Of a DNA stretch of 38,298 nt, positions 1 to 7,718 are shown one piece after another (position 1 is the stretch's first letter; each line of letters begins with the position of its first letter). The stretch is from Prochlorococcus sp. AG-409-B05 (GTDB taxonomy: Bacteria; Cyanobacteriota; Cyanobacteriia; PCC-6307; Cyanobiaceae). Location of the stretch: the NCBI GenBank assembly GCA_003216075.1, contig QCJK01000015.1, positions 1 to 38,298 of the forward strand, in the 5' to 3' direction. The notes below the pieces were generated by a model. The model saw nothing but the letters and a program-made list of their open reading frames with translations. It was not told the origin of the DNA and made no database searches. A program made the translations under genes and the position numbers.

Positions 1-133
1 GGCAAGTATAAGTAGTCTAAAACTAGATGAAATATTTAAATAGTGTAAATTAATTCTTTCTACATTCAATAGCCTTAAATTATTAAGCGGCAATTAGGTC
101 TTACCTTCATATGTAACATCAATGTATTGAGAC

Positions 134-829
134 TTACAATTTTATTGATTTGAAAGTTTTACTTATAATCCTATCTTCTTCCATTGAAAGCAAATATGTT
201 TGCTTGTTTACTCCAAAATCAATACTTTTATAAGGCCTATCATTAACCAGGTGAAGAGCGCATTTACCCTCAATAGCAATACATTTGTTTATAGCCTTGT
301 TCTTCAAAATCTTTTGGACATATGGAATTCTATTTTCCTCTTCATCATAATGCGGGCAGCAATTACCTTTAACAAAATCTAAGCACTTGAGTATTCGTAA
401 ATCATTAGCCCAAGAATCAGTAATGCCATTTGAAAACCAACAAATTGCTCCTGCGCTTACACCACTCATTACAACTCCACTCTCATAGGCTTTTTTAAGC
501 ATGAGGTCTAATCCCCATTCTTTCCAAACCGCAAGCATACTTTTAGTGTTTCCCCCTCCAACATAAATGATATCCTGTTTAGAGATATGCTCTTCTAAAT
601 CTATTGTCCTCTTAAATAAATCTATGTGCGTCGGATTACATTTTAAATCAGTAAAAGCCTGATAAAAGCTAACTTTATAGCTATCATCATCTCCTGTTGC
701 AGTTGGGATAAAACAAATCCTTGGCTGATCAGAAGAGACAAGACTAAGAATATATTTCTCAATCTTCAAATCACCAATAGACCTGCCAAATCCTCCACCT
801 CCTATAGCCACAATGTGTTTATCTTTCAT
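134..829 (-). CDS. Peptidase E-like serine peptidase (family S51)
   Basis: This 231-residue protein looks like a cytoplasmic peptidase of family S51 (peptidase E/cyanophycinase fold), which cleaves short acidic peptides or isoaspartyl bonds. The start MKDKHIVAIGGGGFG, the strand-turn IYVGGGNT and the nucleophile elbow GVSAGAICW are typical; the Ser of SAGA is the expected nucleophile, and the His of CCPHYDEEE the likely partner. Length matches the family. Cyanophycinase is less likely, because that enzyme is usually longer and cyanophycin is not known in Prochlorococcus. The gene stands alone and its substrate cannot be told from sequence. Confidence 0.85.
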   Translation of the reverse strand: MKDKHIVAIGGGGFGRSIGDLKIEKYILSLVSSDQPRICFIPTATGDDDSYKVSFYQAFTDLKCNPTHIDLFKRTIDLEEHISKQDIIYVGGGNTKSMLAVWKEWGLDLMLKKAYESGVVMSGVSAGAICWFSNGITDSWANDLRILKCLDFVKGNCCPHYDEEENRIPYVQKILKNKAINKCIAIEGKCALHLVNDRPYKSIDFGVNKQTYLLSMEEDRIISKTFKSIKL

Positions 830-1462
830 GGTTAATTCTTTTATTGACTTTAATTAAAGAATATAATCCTCCAATAGAAATAAAGTGACTGTAATTAACG
901 AAATGTATGAAACCATAATATAAATCCTATATGAATCCTTGCAAGAAGAGATTAAAAGTAGAAGTCTAGAGGAGAACTTTATAAAAAATATATGTCATTC
1001 ATATCCTAAATACAACCATAAGCCAGAATAATTATTAGAAAACATGGATTTTTAAGTTAAATTATAATGCGCATTTCATATGATCAAACTTCAAAAGAGT
1101 TAGATACTTTTATATGTTGATAATATAGATAGAGCTTCTAATTAATAAACACATATATCTAAACCTAGAATAGATATAACTATATCCCTGGTTGTTTCAA
1201 TTTGTTCTTCACTACTAATCGATCAACAGAAAAGCTAAAAGGAATTAATCTTTTCGATTCAACTAAATACTTGTAAAGTTATTGGCAAGATTATATTAGA
1301 TCTTGTTCAAGAAATATCATGAAGAAAATTAACCTCAATCGCAAAAAATCTCTATCTCCTTGAAATTGACATTTCAAATACTCTTCCATGTGAGCAGTTA
1401 CAAACACAGACTGGCAAAAAGCTCCTTACCTTTGCTGAAGTAGAGGAAGCTATAAATCTCCC
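830..1462. other. Intergenic region with decayed ORF traces
   Basis: No convincing gene is seen in this 630-base AT-rich stretch. Two coding-like traces exist. Positions 903-1031 read MYETII, stop, then ILYESLQEEIKSRSLEENF and a further 16 residues. Positions 1322-1466 read as an open frame ending KLLTFAEVEEAINLP with no usual start codon; it is listed separately. Confidence 0.4.
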
Positions 1463-1466
1463 ATGA
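1322..1466 (+). pseudogene. ORF trace without start codon, overlapping the next small ORF
   Basis: An open frame bounded by stops runs from about 1322 to the TGA at 1464-1466 and reads AKNLYLLEIDISNTLP, then CEQLQTQTGKKLLTFAEVEE, then AINLP. The composition is protein-like, but no ATG, GTG or TTG is available in frame. Its stop overlaps the ATG of the next small ORF as ATGA, the usual sign of translational coupling. It may be a remnant of a small gene or use a rare start. Confidence 0.25.
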
Positions 1467-1558
1467 AAGAGTTCACGACAGTAGGGCTTGCAATTGCAGC
1501 GAATATAGTATTTTTCTTGTGGGTTGCAATGAACTCATCATTAGCTAATACCCTTTAA
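1463..1558 (+). CDS. 31-residue membrane peptide
   Basis: The frame encodes MKEFTTVGLAIAANIVFFLW followed by VAMNSSLANTL, a single hydrophobic helix with a short charged N-terminus. The size and shape resemble single-helix photosystem or cytochrome subunits and other picocyanobacterial micro-proteins, but I do not recognise the family. The ATG overlaps the stop of the preceding open frame by four bases. The call rests on hydrophobic pattern and context only. Confidence 0.35.
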   Translation: MKEFTTVGLAIAANIVFFLWVAMNSSLANTL

Positions 1559-1588
1559 GCTCATTTCTAGGAGATAAGAAATATAAGA

Positions 1589-1738
1589 TTAATCCCATGG
1601 ATATTCGATTGACTGACCACTCTGTCTGTCACGAATAAATCCAACCCACCAAACCCAAAGGAAAGAAACACCTGATAACCCAAGAAAAGTCAAGGCAATG
1701 ATCAGCCAAGTGTCTTCTCCCAGCCCTAAAAAAATCAT
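1589..1738 (-). CDS. 49-residue single-helix membrane protein
   Basis: On the minus strand an ATG at 1738 opens a 49-residue frame starting MIFLGLGEDTWLIIALTFLG. A hydrophobic helix of about 22 residues is followed by the basic and acidic tail GFIRDRQSGQSIEYPWD. The tail after VWWVGFI suggests a cytoplasmic-side anchor under the positive-inside rule. The gene is too short for many gene callers. I do not recognise a named family; the helix-then-charged-tail pattern and lack of frame damage support a real gene. Confidence 0.5.
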   Translation of the reverse strand: MIFLGLGEDTWLIIALTFLGLSGVSFLWVWWVGFIRDRQSGQSIEYPWD

Positions 1739-1877
1739 ATTTATTTAGAAAGTAATAACCATCTTTTCAAAATTTATTGTTTTTTTTAGAGAATTATCGT
1801 CTCTTGAAATAAATTTTATTTAAAGAGATGACTTTGGAACTATTTACAATACCTTAATGTATATGTATTACATGTAG

Positions 1878-2411
1878 TTAATCATGACCTCCATTGCATT
1901 TCATTACTTTATTGGCAAGACTTGCCACTTTATTCGTCTCATCCAATGAAGTCATTTCTATGCACTCATTTTGACTTTTTGTCCACCTAGCGATAGGGGA
2001 GAGTCTTGATACACCAACTACTAATGCAGTTGTGCTTACAGCCGCAAATAGAAGAATTGGATAAATAATCTTTGTATAGGTAGTCCTCTGATCTTTTAAT
2101 TTGCGCTCCTCCTCACGCTTTTCCCTCAATTCAAATCTTCGCTCCTCCGCTATTTTTGCCTCCTCTTTCTCCTTACGTTCTATCTCCCGACGTTCTTTTT
2201 CTTCAAGTCGACGCTGCTTTTCCAATTGTATTGATTGTTCATTTACGCTTATCCTCCAATTTTTCAAAAACCTAATGATTCTGTTGAAAAGGGCGATCAA
2301 AAAAGCAATTGAAGCAAAAATGCCATCTCGAATAAGTTTCAAGGATTCACTAGAGCCTTTCAAAAGAGTTTTTATCTCTCTAGATAAATCAGAGGGGTTG
2401 TCCTTTTCCAT
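1878..2411 (-). CDS. Hypothetical membrane protein with charged coiled coil
   Basis: This 177-residue protein has a hydrophobic segment near residues 28-48 (DGIFASIAFLIALFNRIIRF). A long coiled coil follows at about residues 60-107, extremely rich in Glu, Arg and Lys (LEKQRRLEEKERREIERKEK). A second hydrophobic segment (IIYPILLFAAVSTTALVVGV) lies near residues 115-134. The Cys-containing C-terminus has RWTKSQNECIEMT and ANKVMKCNGG. The two helices would place the coiled coil on one side of the membrane. I do not know a function. The C-terminal pattern with two Cys resembles short conserved proteins of marine picocyanobacteria. It reads opposite to the next gene. Confidence 0.65.
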   Translation of the reverse strand: MEKDNPSDLSREIKTLLKGSSESLKLIRDGIFASIAFLIALFNRIIRFLKNWRISVNEQSIQLEKQRRLEEKERREIERKEKEEAKIAEERRFELREKREEERKLKDQRTTYTKIIYPILLFAAVSTTALVVGVSRLSPIARWTKSQNECIEMTSLDETNKVASLANKVMKCNGGHD

Positions 2412-2643
2412 ATTTCCCCCAATTCAGCACTCATTGTCGTTGTAACTCTTAAAATCGAAATAAACAATACCTTTTACAGGTTCAGTTGAAATATATGAAA
2501 TTTTCGAAACCATCGAAGGGGCTCTTGCAAGGAATTCTCAATAAAACCATCTCCGTCCTGGCTAGGCCAAGAGAAATCATTTTGTTAACCAGTACTGGTT
2601 TTACAGACAATTGATGGAAAGATAAAAAGACAAATTCAAGGCA

Positions 2644-2880
2644 ATGCCAATGGGGCAATGGTTACCTGAGCCACCACTTCTAATCAGTCTCATCAGTGCT
2701 GGAGTTGCCGCATTAGCTTTAGGTGCGTTTCTTTTTTATAAGCAAGCTACAACCACAGACCAGAAAGGCAAGGCGAACAAAGAGCTTCTAAAGCAGTTAC
2801 TAGAAGGATTTGGTCTTGAAATACCAGCCGAATTAAATGAAGAAGAAGGAAATGTCATTAAAACCATCAAATCACCTTAA
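2644..2880 (+). CDS. 78-residue small membrane protein
   Basis: The protein begins MPMGQWLPEPPLLISLISAG, continues with one hydrophobic helix to about residue 32 (VAALALGAFLFYK), and ends in a soluble, acidic tail (LLKQLLEGFGLEIPAELNEE). It is probably a single-pass protein with its tail in the cytoplasm. The stop codon is followed without any spacer by the ATG of a second small membrane ORF, so the two probably form one transcript. No family is recognised. Confidence 0.6.
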   Translation: MPMGQWLPEPPLLISLISAGVAALALGAFLFYKQATTTDQKGKANKELLKQLLEGFGLEIPAELNEEEGNVIKTIKSP

Positions 2881-3018
2881 ATGGACTACGACCTTCTTAT
2901 TCCCTTATTTTGGACTCTTGTCTTCGGCATACTGATAGTTATAGGAGTCAGAAAACTAACAAAGAAATTACCAACAAAGAAAAAGTGGACACGGCCAGAG
3001 AAAGATGAAAAAAGTTAG
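2881..3018 (+). CDS. 45-residue single-helix membrane protein
   Basis: The ATG directly abuts the stop of the preceding gene. The product starts MDYDLLIPLFWTLVFGILIV, one hydrophobic helix, and ends in a strongly basic tail (VRKLTKKLPTKKKWTRPEKD). This is a classic N-out, C-in small anchor. Zero spacing with the upstream gene suggests translational coupling and a shared role. The function is unknown. Confidence 0.55.
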   Translation: MDYDLLIPLFWTLVFGILIVIGVRKLTKKLPTKKKWTRPEKDEKS

Positions 3019-3152
3019 ATGTTTTTATCTATAAATAAATCCCAATTGGAAAATTATTTATTTCTTGCTTTGTTTTTATTTATAAAATCTACTAATATTT
3101 TTATAATAAATTAATTCAGCCCCAAAAATAATTGGATTTCAAGTTTACTATT

Positions 3153-3509
3153 TTACGAGTCTTCTTTAAGTATAGATGAATGAAGCTCAATTTCCGATTC
3201 ATTACTTTCCCCATTTTCTTCAAAACTAAGTAAATCATTCTTTATTTCCGATTCATTACTTTGTAGTTGCTCTTTAAATACTATTAAATCTTTAGAATTA
3301 ATTCGATATGAAATATCTTGCGCTAACAACAAAGAAAGATCTTTAACATCTTCAATAAACCTCATCTCATTAACACTAAAACGATTTATTACTTGTTTTA
3401 TCTCTTGATCCACTGGGCCCTTATTTAAAGAAACAAAAGTAGTCCAACCTGCAAGGCTGACTAAAATAGTCAAAAATAGTCCAGTAAAAAGGCCAATTAT
3501 CCTAAACAC
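3153..3509 (-). CDS. 118-residue protein with N-terminal membrane anchor
   Basis: The N-terminus MFRIIGLFTGLFLTILVSLA is an uncleaved anchor or signal sequence. The rest is acidic and likely helical, ending in a low-complexity tail. Within that tail the hexapeptide SNESEI occurs twice about 20 residues apart (QSNESEIKN and ESNESEIEL), with matching near-repeat DNA, which suggests a small internal duplication. No family is recognised. The gene is flanked by AT-rich spacers on both sides. Confidence 0.55.
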   Translation of the reverse strand: MFRIIGLFTGLFLTILVSLAGWTTFVSLNKGPVDQEIKQVINRFSVNEMRFIEDVKDLSLLLAQDISYRINSKDLIVFKEQLQSNESEIKNDLLSFEENGESNESEIELHSSILKEDS

Positions 3510-3781
3510 TTTAGATTTTAATTAGGAATTATCAAGAATATAGATTTAAAACCATAAAGATATTCCTTGTCGAACCAAAATGCAACAAGTTACTAAAGAA
3601 TGATTATGAACGGAATTATTGTTATTGATTGAATAATGCACAAATTAATAACTTAAGAGCATTGAATGTGCTCTAAGCAAAAATTACCATTCTTCATGCA
3701 CTTATAAGAAAGAAATGTATTCCCTTTCTCTTCTTATATGAGCAATGAAGAATGGTTTCCAAATTAAATCTAATTAATATT

Positions 3782-3979
3782 TTATTTATCTGGTCTAGCC
3801 CAAGGGTCTACCCTTTTTGAATCGTCAGAATAATAGAAAAACTGAGCAGCTCCAAAAACTGCTCCCAAGCCACAGAGTGCGGCCGCAATATTGAAACCTC
3901 CTGATGGCTTAATTAAACCAATATCAGATGGGTGAGGTAGTTGAGTAGCAAAATCAATGATGTGGTTCAAATCAATCAT
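3782..3979 (-). CDS. 65-residue small membrane protein
   Basis: The frame is open up to 4090, but I prefer the ATG at 3979 because the protein then begins MIDLNHIIDFATQLPHPSDI and the upstream extension has no family-like features. A glycine- and alanine-rich helix (FNIAAALCGLGAVFGAAQFF) is followed by a short polar tail (YYSDDSKRVDPWARPDK). It is a single-pass protein of unknown function. The longer 102-residue form cannot be excluded. Confidence 0.5.
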   Translation of the reverse strand: MIDLNHIIDFATQLPHPSDIGLIKPSGGFNIAAALCGLGAVFGAAQFFYYSDDSKRVDPWARPDK

Positions 3980-4090
3980 CAATAAATAAAGGGGCTTTTG
4001 ATAGCCCGTTTTTGTGACAGTCAGGTATTTATAAACCACAAGAGCACCAGCTAGGAAGTCTCTGTCGCATCTTGAAAACTCAATAAGCAA

Positions 4091-4365
4091 ACTTGTTAAA
4101 GGACCTTGACTATCTCAAGAAAAATCATCCATACACCCAAATCAAAGGTGGGGACTGATTATTTTGCCGCTCACTAGAATTATTTCAACTTAAGTTCCTT
4201 TCAACTTTAATCAAAACGACTCTCATTTCTTAAAGTCATGGAATCATCAATTCTTTCACTAATCATTTGATTGAAAATAAAGATTCTATTCATGCTAGCT
4301 AGAGGGTTAATTCAGCTTATGATATGGGTTTAACTACTATTAAGTAATGCTTTTACCTAACTGTC
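4091..4365. other. Intergenic region, no gene seen
   Basis: About 275 AT-rich bases with no supported ORF. It lies between the minus-strand small membrane protein and the promoter-like TATAAT at 4366. Confidence 0.4.
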
Positions 4366-4371
4366 TATAAT
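4366..4371 (+). promoter_or_regulatory. Candidate -10 element (TATAAT)
   Basis: A perfect TATAAT sits in CTGTCTATAATAG, about 70 bases before a short ORF and 250 bases before a perfect hairpin. No good -35 is visible at the standard distance. Transcription would start near 4378 and give a short RNA ending at the hairpin. Confidence 0.4.
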
Positions 4372-4433
4372 AGTTGAATATTCCATTAAATCTTATCAAT
4401 CCAAATATTGACCGCAGAGAACTGATATAAATT

Positions 4434-4520
4434 ATGGCCAAAACAATTGTTATAGACTATCGAGTGAGGGGAAATCAACCGCCACGAAGCCTACAAGATA
4501 CGGCCGATAAGAAATACTAA
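4434..4520 (+). CDS. 28-residue putative peptide
   Basis: An ATG at 4434 opens a 28-codon frame starting MAKTIVIDYRVRGNQPPRSL. The DNA here is noticeably less AT-rich than its surroundings. It lies between a perfect TATAAT and a perfect hairpin, followed by a second tiny ORF. Whether it is translated, or the region is a small non-coding RNA, cannot be decided from this sequence. Confidence 0.25.
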   Translation: MAKTIVIDYRVRGNQPPRSLQDTADKKY

Positions 4521-4550
4521 TATAAGCAAGCGCAAGGATAAGGAGAGCCA

Positions 4551-4601
4551 TGGTGGCCGGCGCGATTGACTTCGGAGGTCAAAGATTTAAAGACCTATAA
4601 A
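4551..4601 (+). CDS. 16-residue putative peptide with strong ribosome binding site
   Basis: AAGGAGAG lies a few bases before ATGGTGGCCGGCGCG, an ideal Shine-Dalgarno arrangement. The frame reads MVAGAIDFGGQRFKDL and then stops. The good ribosome binding site, GC-rich codons and following hairpin make it more than a random frame, but no function is known. It could be a leader peptide or part of an RNA. Confidence 0.25.
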
Positions 4602-4622
4602 ATTCCAAGAAAAATCTTAAGC

Positions 4623-4664
4623 ATATTCTCTAAACCCTTATACCTATAAGGGTTTAGAGAATAT
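4623..4664 (+). terminator. Perfect 20-bp inverted repeat
   Basis: Arms at 4623-4642 and 4645-4664 are perfectly complementary, with only CC between them (core TCTAAACCCTTATA, then TATAAGGGTTTAGA). This is a very stable hairpin, though no long T run follows directly. It may end the short transcript from 4366, or it could be a protein-binding palindrome. Confidence 0.5.
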
Positions 4665-4774
4665 TAACGGCTCTTCTAGTTCACCTCGACTTTAATTTGA
4701 TCGCTAATAAAGGCTTTTTTTTTGAAGTAACAACTCCCCGATCAAGCTCAAAGCAATCAAGAAAGAATGCTTAA

Positions 4775-4862
4775 TAAATAAAGACCTTTAACTATTCCGA
4801 CCATATGAATTCACTCGCTTGTATGGTGCGGAGCGTATTAACTGACCTTGCACTCTTAAATC
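4775..4862 (+). promoter_or_regulatory. pcb leader with conserved element
   Basis: The block TAAATAAAGACCTTTAACTA at 4775, 88 bases before the ATG, recurs at 6370, 87 bases before the next pcb. Both leaders also share CTTGCACTCTTAAAT just before the ATG. The third pcb keeps only the CTTTAACT core. The element is probably part of a pcb promoter or 5' untranslated region. Confidence 0.55.
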
Positions 4863-5957
4863 ATGCAGACCTATGGAAATCCAGACGTCACCTATGGGTG
4901 GTGGGCTGGTAATTCATCGGTGACATACCGCTCAGGCCGTTTCATCGGCTCACATGTTGCTCATACTGGAATGATTGCCTTCGCGGCTGGTGCGTGCACC
5001 CTCTGGGAATACGCACGGTTTGACCCTTCCATCCCAATGGGTCACCAAAGCTCATTGTTCCTGAGTCATTTAGCAACATTAGGCATTGGATTTGACGAAG
5101 CTGGAGTTTGGACAGGGGCTGGAGTTGTCACTATCGCCATCCTTCACCTGATTTTCTCCATGGTTTATGGGGCTGGAGGACTTTTACATAGTGTCTTTTT
5201 TGAAGAAGACATTCAAGAAAGTCAAATAATCCAAGCCAGAAAATTCAAATTGGAATGGGATAATCCTGACAATCAGACCTTTATCCTTGGACACCACCTG
5301 CTTTTCTTTGGTGTTGCAAATATTTGGTTTGTTGAATGGGCAAGAATCCATGGAATCTATGACCCAGCAGTAGAAGCTATTCGCCAAGTTGAATACAACT
5401 TGGATGTATCTGCCATTTGGAATCATCAATTTGACTTCCTTGCTATCGATAGTCTTGAAGATGTATTAGGGGGCCATGCCTTCTTAGCTTTCTGGCAAAT
5501 TCTTGGCGGTGCTTTCCACATTGCGACTAAGCAAATTGGAGAGTACACAGAATTCAAAGGAAAAAATATTCTCTCAGCCGAAGCGATTCTTTCATGGTCA
5601 CTTGCTGGTATTGGCTGGATGGCAATTGTTGCTGCCTTCTGGGCTTCAACCAATACAACTGTTTATCCAGTTGCGTGGTTTGGAGAACCATTACAAATCC
5701 AATTTAGTTTTGCACCTTATTGGATTGATACAGGTGACATTTCTGATTGCACTGCTTTCTTTGGTCATACAACTAGAGATGCACTAGTGAATGTCCACTA
5801 TGGTCTAGGTTTCTTTGCCCTTCAAGGTCACCTCTGGCATGCACTTCGTGCAATGGGCTTTAATTTCAAGAGTATTGCTGAAGGTTTAAGTGGGCTGGAG
5901 AAGCCACCAACAAGTCCTATCACCGATACGACTGGTTACTCACTAAAACTCAAGTAA
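4863..5957 (+). CDS. pcb: Pcb chlorophyll a/b light-harvesting protein (copy 1)
   Basis: This 364-residue protein is a Prochlorococcus divinyl-chlorophyll a/b-binding antenna of the CP43/IsiA family, with six transmembrane helices in the thylakoid. It begins MQTYGNPDVTYGWWAGNSS, like the two copies that follow, and keeps the His-rich helix motifs (GSHVAHTG, LGHHLLFFGVANIWFVEWAR, GLGFFALQGHLWHALRA) that bind chlorophyll. Compared with the other two, the loop after GGAFHI is about seven residues shorter (TKQIGEYTEFKG), and there is a longer C-terminus ending TTGYSLKLK. It has its own leader and terminator, so it is probably transcribed alone. The letter suffix cannot be assigned from sequence alone. 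Confidence 0.95.
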   Translation: MQTYGNPDVTYGWWAGNSSVTYRSGRFIGSHVAHTGMIAFAAGACTLWEYARFDPSIPMGHQSSLFLSHLATLGIGFDEAGVWTGAGVVTIAILHLIFSMVYGAGGLLHSVFFEEDIQESQIIQARKFKLEWDNPDNQTFILGHHLLFFGVANIWFVEWARIHGIYDPAVEAIRQVEYNLDVSAIWNHQFDFLAIDSLEDVLGGHAFLAFWQILGGAFHIATKQIGEYTEFKGKNILSAEAILSWSLAGIGWMAIVAAFWASTNTTVYPVAWFGEPLQIQFSFAPYWIDTGDISDCTAFFGHTTRDALVNVHYGLGFFALQGHLWHALRAMGFNFKSIAEGLSGLEKPPTSPITDTTGYSLKLK

Positions 5958-6022
5958 AAGATAATAGAGCCTTCAAATTTAAAATTGGTTCTCAAGGTTG
6001 GATTATCCAAAGATAATCTGAT

Positions 6023-6056
6023 AAAAGCCTCGTCATAATGACGAGGCTTTTATTTT
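6023..6056 (+). terminator. Rho-independent terminator of pcb copy 1
   Basis: AAAAGCCTCGTCA and TGACGAGGCTTTT form a 13-bp stem with a three-base loop, followed by TATTTT. The GC core is the same as in the terminator of pcb copy 2. Confidence 0.85.
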
Positions 6057-6369
6057 GAATTTAATTTCTTTGTATCAAACTTCAAAATCAACATCATTTA
6101 GCTAAAGAAAGCACCTTCAAATAAAATTGCCCAATTAGTCAGAATAAAAACAGGAAAAGGAATCCGATCCCCAGAACACTCTCTATAAACAGTTTTTCTC
6201 AAGGTAGACGCCTTCAGAGTTCCTAGACTGTTATGGGAAAACTCCCTTCTCTAGAGGTATTTCAAGCTGCCGTAACGTATTGAACTCCTATTGAAGGATC
6301 AATCCAAGGCTTTTATTTTCCTTCTTAAGATATCGAATTTTCTAATTTAAGCAGGTGGGCAACGCTTCC
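6057..6369. other. Spacer between pcb copies 1 and 2
   Basis: About 310 bases without a supported gene. It presumably carries the promoter of pcb copy 2, whose conserved leader block begins at 6370. Confidence 0.5.
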
Positions 6370-6456
6370 TAAATAAAGACCTTTAACTATTCTGTCCATA
6401 TCAATTGAGAAGCTTGTAGGGTTAGGCGGTTTAATTTTGTCTTGCACTCTTAAATT
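6370..6456 (+). promoter_or_regulatory. pcb leader with conserved element (copy 2)
   Basis: TAAATAAAGACCTTTAACTA, then TTCTGTCCATAT, nearly matches the leader of copy 1 at almost the same distance from the ATG. CTTGCACTCTTAAAT precedes the start codon in both. Confidence 0.55.
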
Positions 6457-7543
6457 ATGCAGACCTATGGAAATCCAGACGTCACCTACGGGTGGTGGGC
6501 TGGTAATTCTGTGGTCACCAACCGCTCAGGCCGATTCATTTCCTCGCACGTTGCGCATACTGGATTGATCTGCTTTGCGGCTGGTGGAAGCACCCTGTGG
6601 GAGTTAGCACGTTTTGACCCCTCAGTGCCAATGGGGCATCAGAGCTCAATATTCCTAGCTCATTTGGCTTCGATCGGAATTGGTTTCGACGAAGCTGGAG
6701 TTTGGACAGGAGCTGGGGTTGCCACAATCGCCATACTTCATCTGGTCTTCTCCATGGTCTATGGAGGAGGTGGATTAATGCACGCTGTCCTTTTTGATGA
6801 AGATCTACAAGACAGCGATGTCATCCAAGCCAGAAAATTCAAACTGGAATGGAAAAACCCTGACAATCAGACTTTCATCCTTGGTCACCACTTGATCTTC
6901 TTTGGTGTCGCTTGTGTCTGGTTTGTTGAATGGGCAAGAATTCATGGCATCTATGACCCAGCTCTTGGAGCTGTGCGTCAGGTCAATTACAACCTTGACC
7001 TTTCGATGATTTGGCAACGTCAGTTTGACTTTCTTGCCATTGATAGTCTTGAAGACGTCATGGGGGGGGCATGCCTTCTTGGCATTCGCAGAAATCACAG
7101 GTGGTGCCTTCCACATTATTGCTGGATCAACACCTTGGGAAAACAAAAGACTTGGCGAATACAGCAAGTTCAAAGGTGCTGAATTGCTGTCTGCAGAGGC
7201 TGTCCTTTCCTGGTCCTTAGCAGGTATTGGCTGGATGGCTATTGTTGCTGCATTCTGGTGCGCAACAAACACAACTGTTTACCCTGAAGCTTGGTATGGA
7301 GAAACATTGCAACTCAAATTTGCAGTTTCCCCTTATTGGGTTGACACAGGGAATCTTTCTGATGGAACTGCTTTCTTGGGTCATACCACACGTGCAGCTC
7401 TTACAAATGTCCACTATTACCTTGGATTCTTCTTCCTTCAAGGTCACTTCTGGCATGCATTACGTGCATTAGGTTTCGACTTCACAAAAGTCCGTGAGGC
7501 CTTCGGTAACGATGAAAATGCAACTATCAGAATCAGTGGTTGA
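6457..7543 (+). CDS. pcb: Pcb chlorophyll a/b light-harvesting protein (copy 2), frameshifted
   Basis: Both halves are Pcb sequence, but in different frames. Positions 6457 to about 7069 read MQTYGNPDVTYGWWAGNSVV through LAIDSLEDVMGG. The rest, from HAFLAFAEITGGAFHI to the stop at 7543, is in the +1 frame. The switch falls in eight G at 7062-7069. Seven G would give VMGGHAFLAF, matching VLGGHAFLAF and VMMGHAFLAF in copies 1 and 3. A one-base correction gives 361 residues, between the 364 and 358 of its neighbours, with all six helices. Strong conservation on both sides means the change is very recent, a sequencing error, or a slippery tract read by frameshifting. Read literally, the product stops at 7182 after 241 residues. 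Confidence 0.9.
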
Positions 7544-7587
7544 ATCTTTTAGATCTTCCATTGACTCATAAATAGAAAGCTTCTTTC

Positions 7588-7623
7588 AAAAAAGCCTCGT
7601 CAATTTGACGAGGCTTTTTTATT
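7588..7623 (+). terminator. Rho-independent terminator of pcb copy 2
   Basis: AAAAAAGCCTCGTC and GACGAGGCTTTTTT pair around AATTT, followed by TTATT. The stem core GCCTCGTC matches the terminator of copy 1. Confidence 0.88.
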
Positions 7624-7718
7624 CTCTACTTTTAATACGGATGCTGAACGGCTTTAACTTCTACGACCGAGTTGAGTGTAGTCTTCAACGCGGATTGCCG
7701 ATTTTTTACTCCTAAATT

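Noticed and set aside
4434-4664. tmRNA, RNase P RNA or signal recognition RNA in the GC-rich segment before pcb
   Set aside because: None of the conserved core sequences of these RNAs is present.
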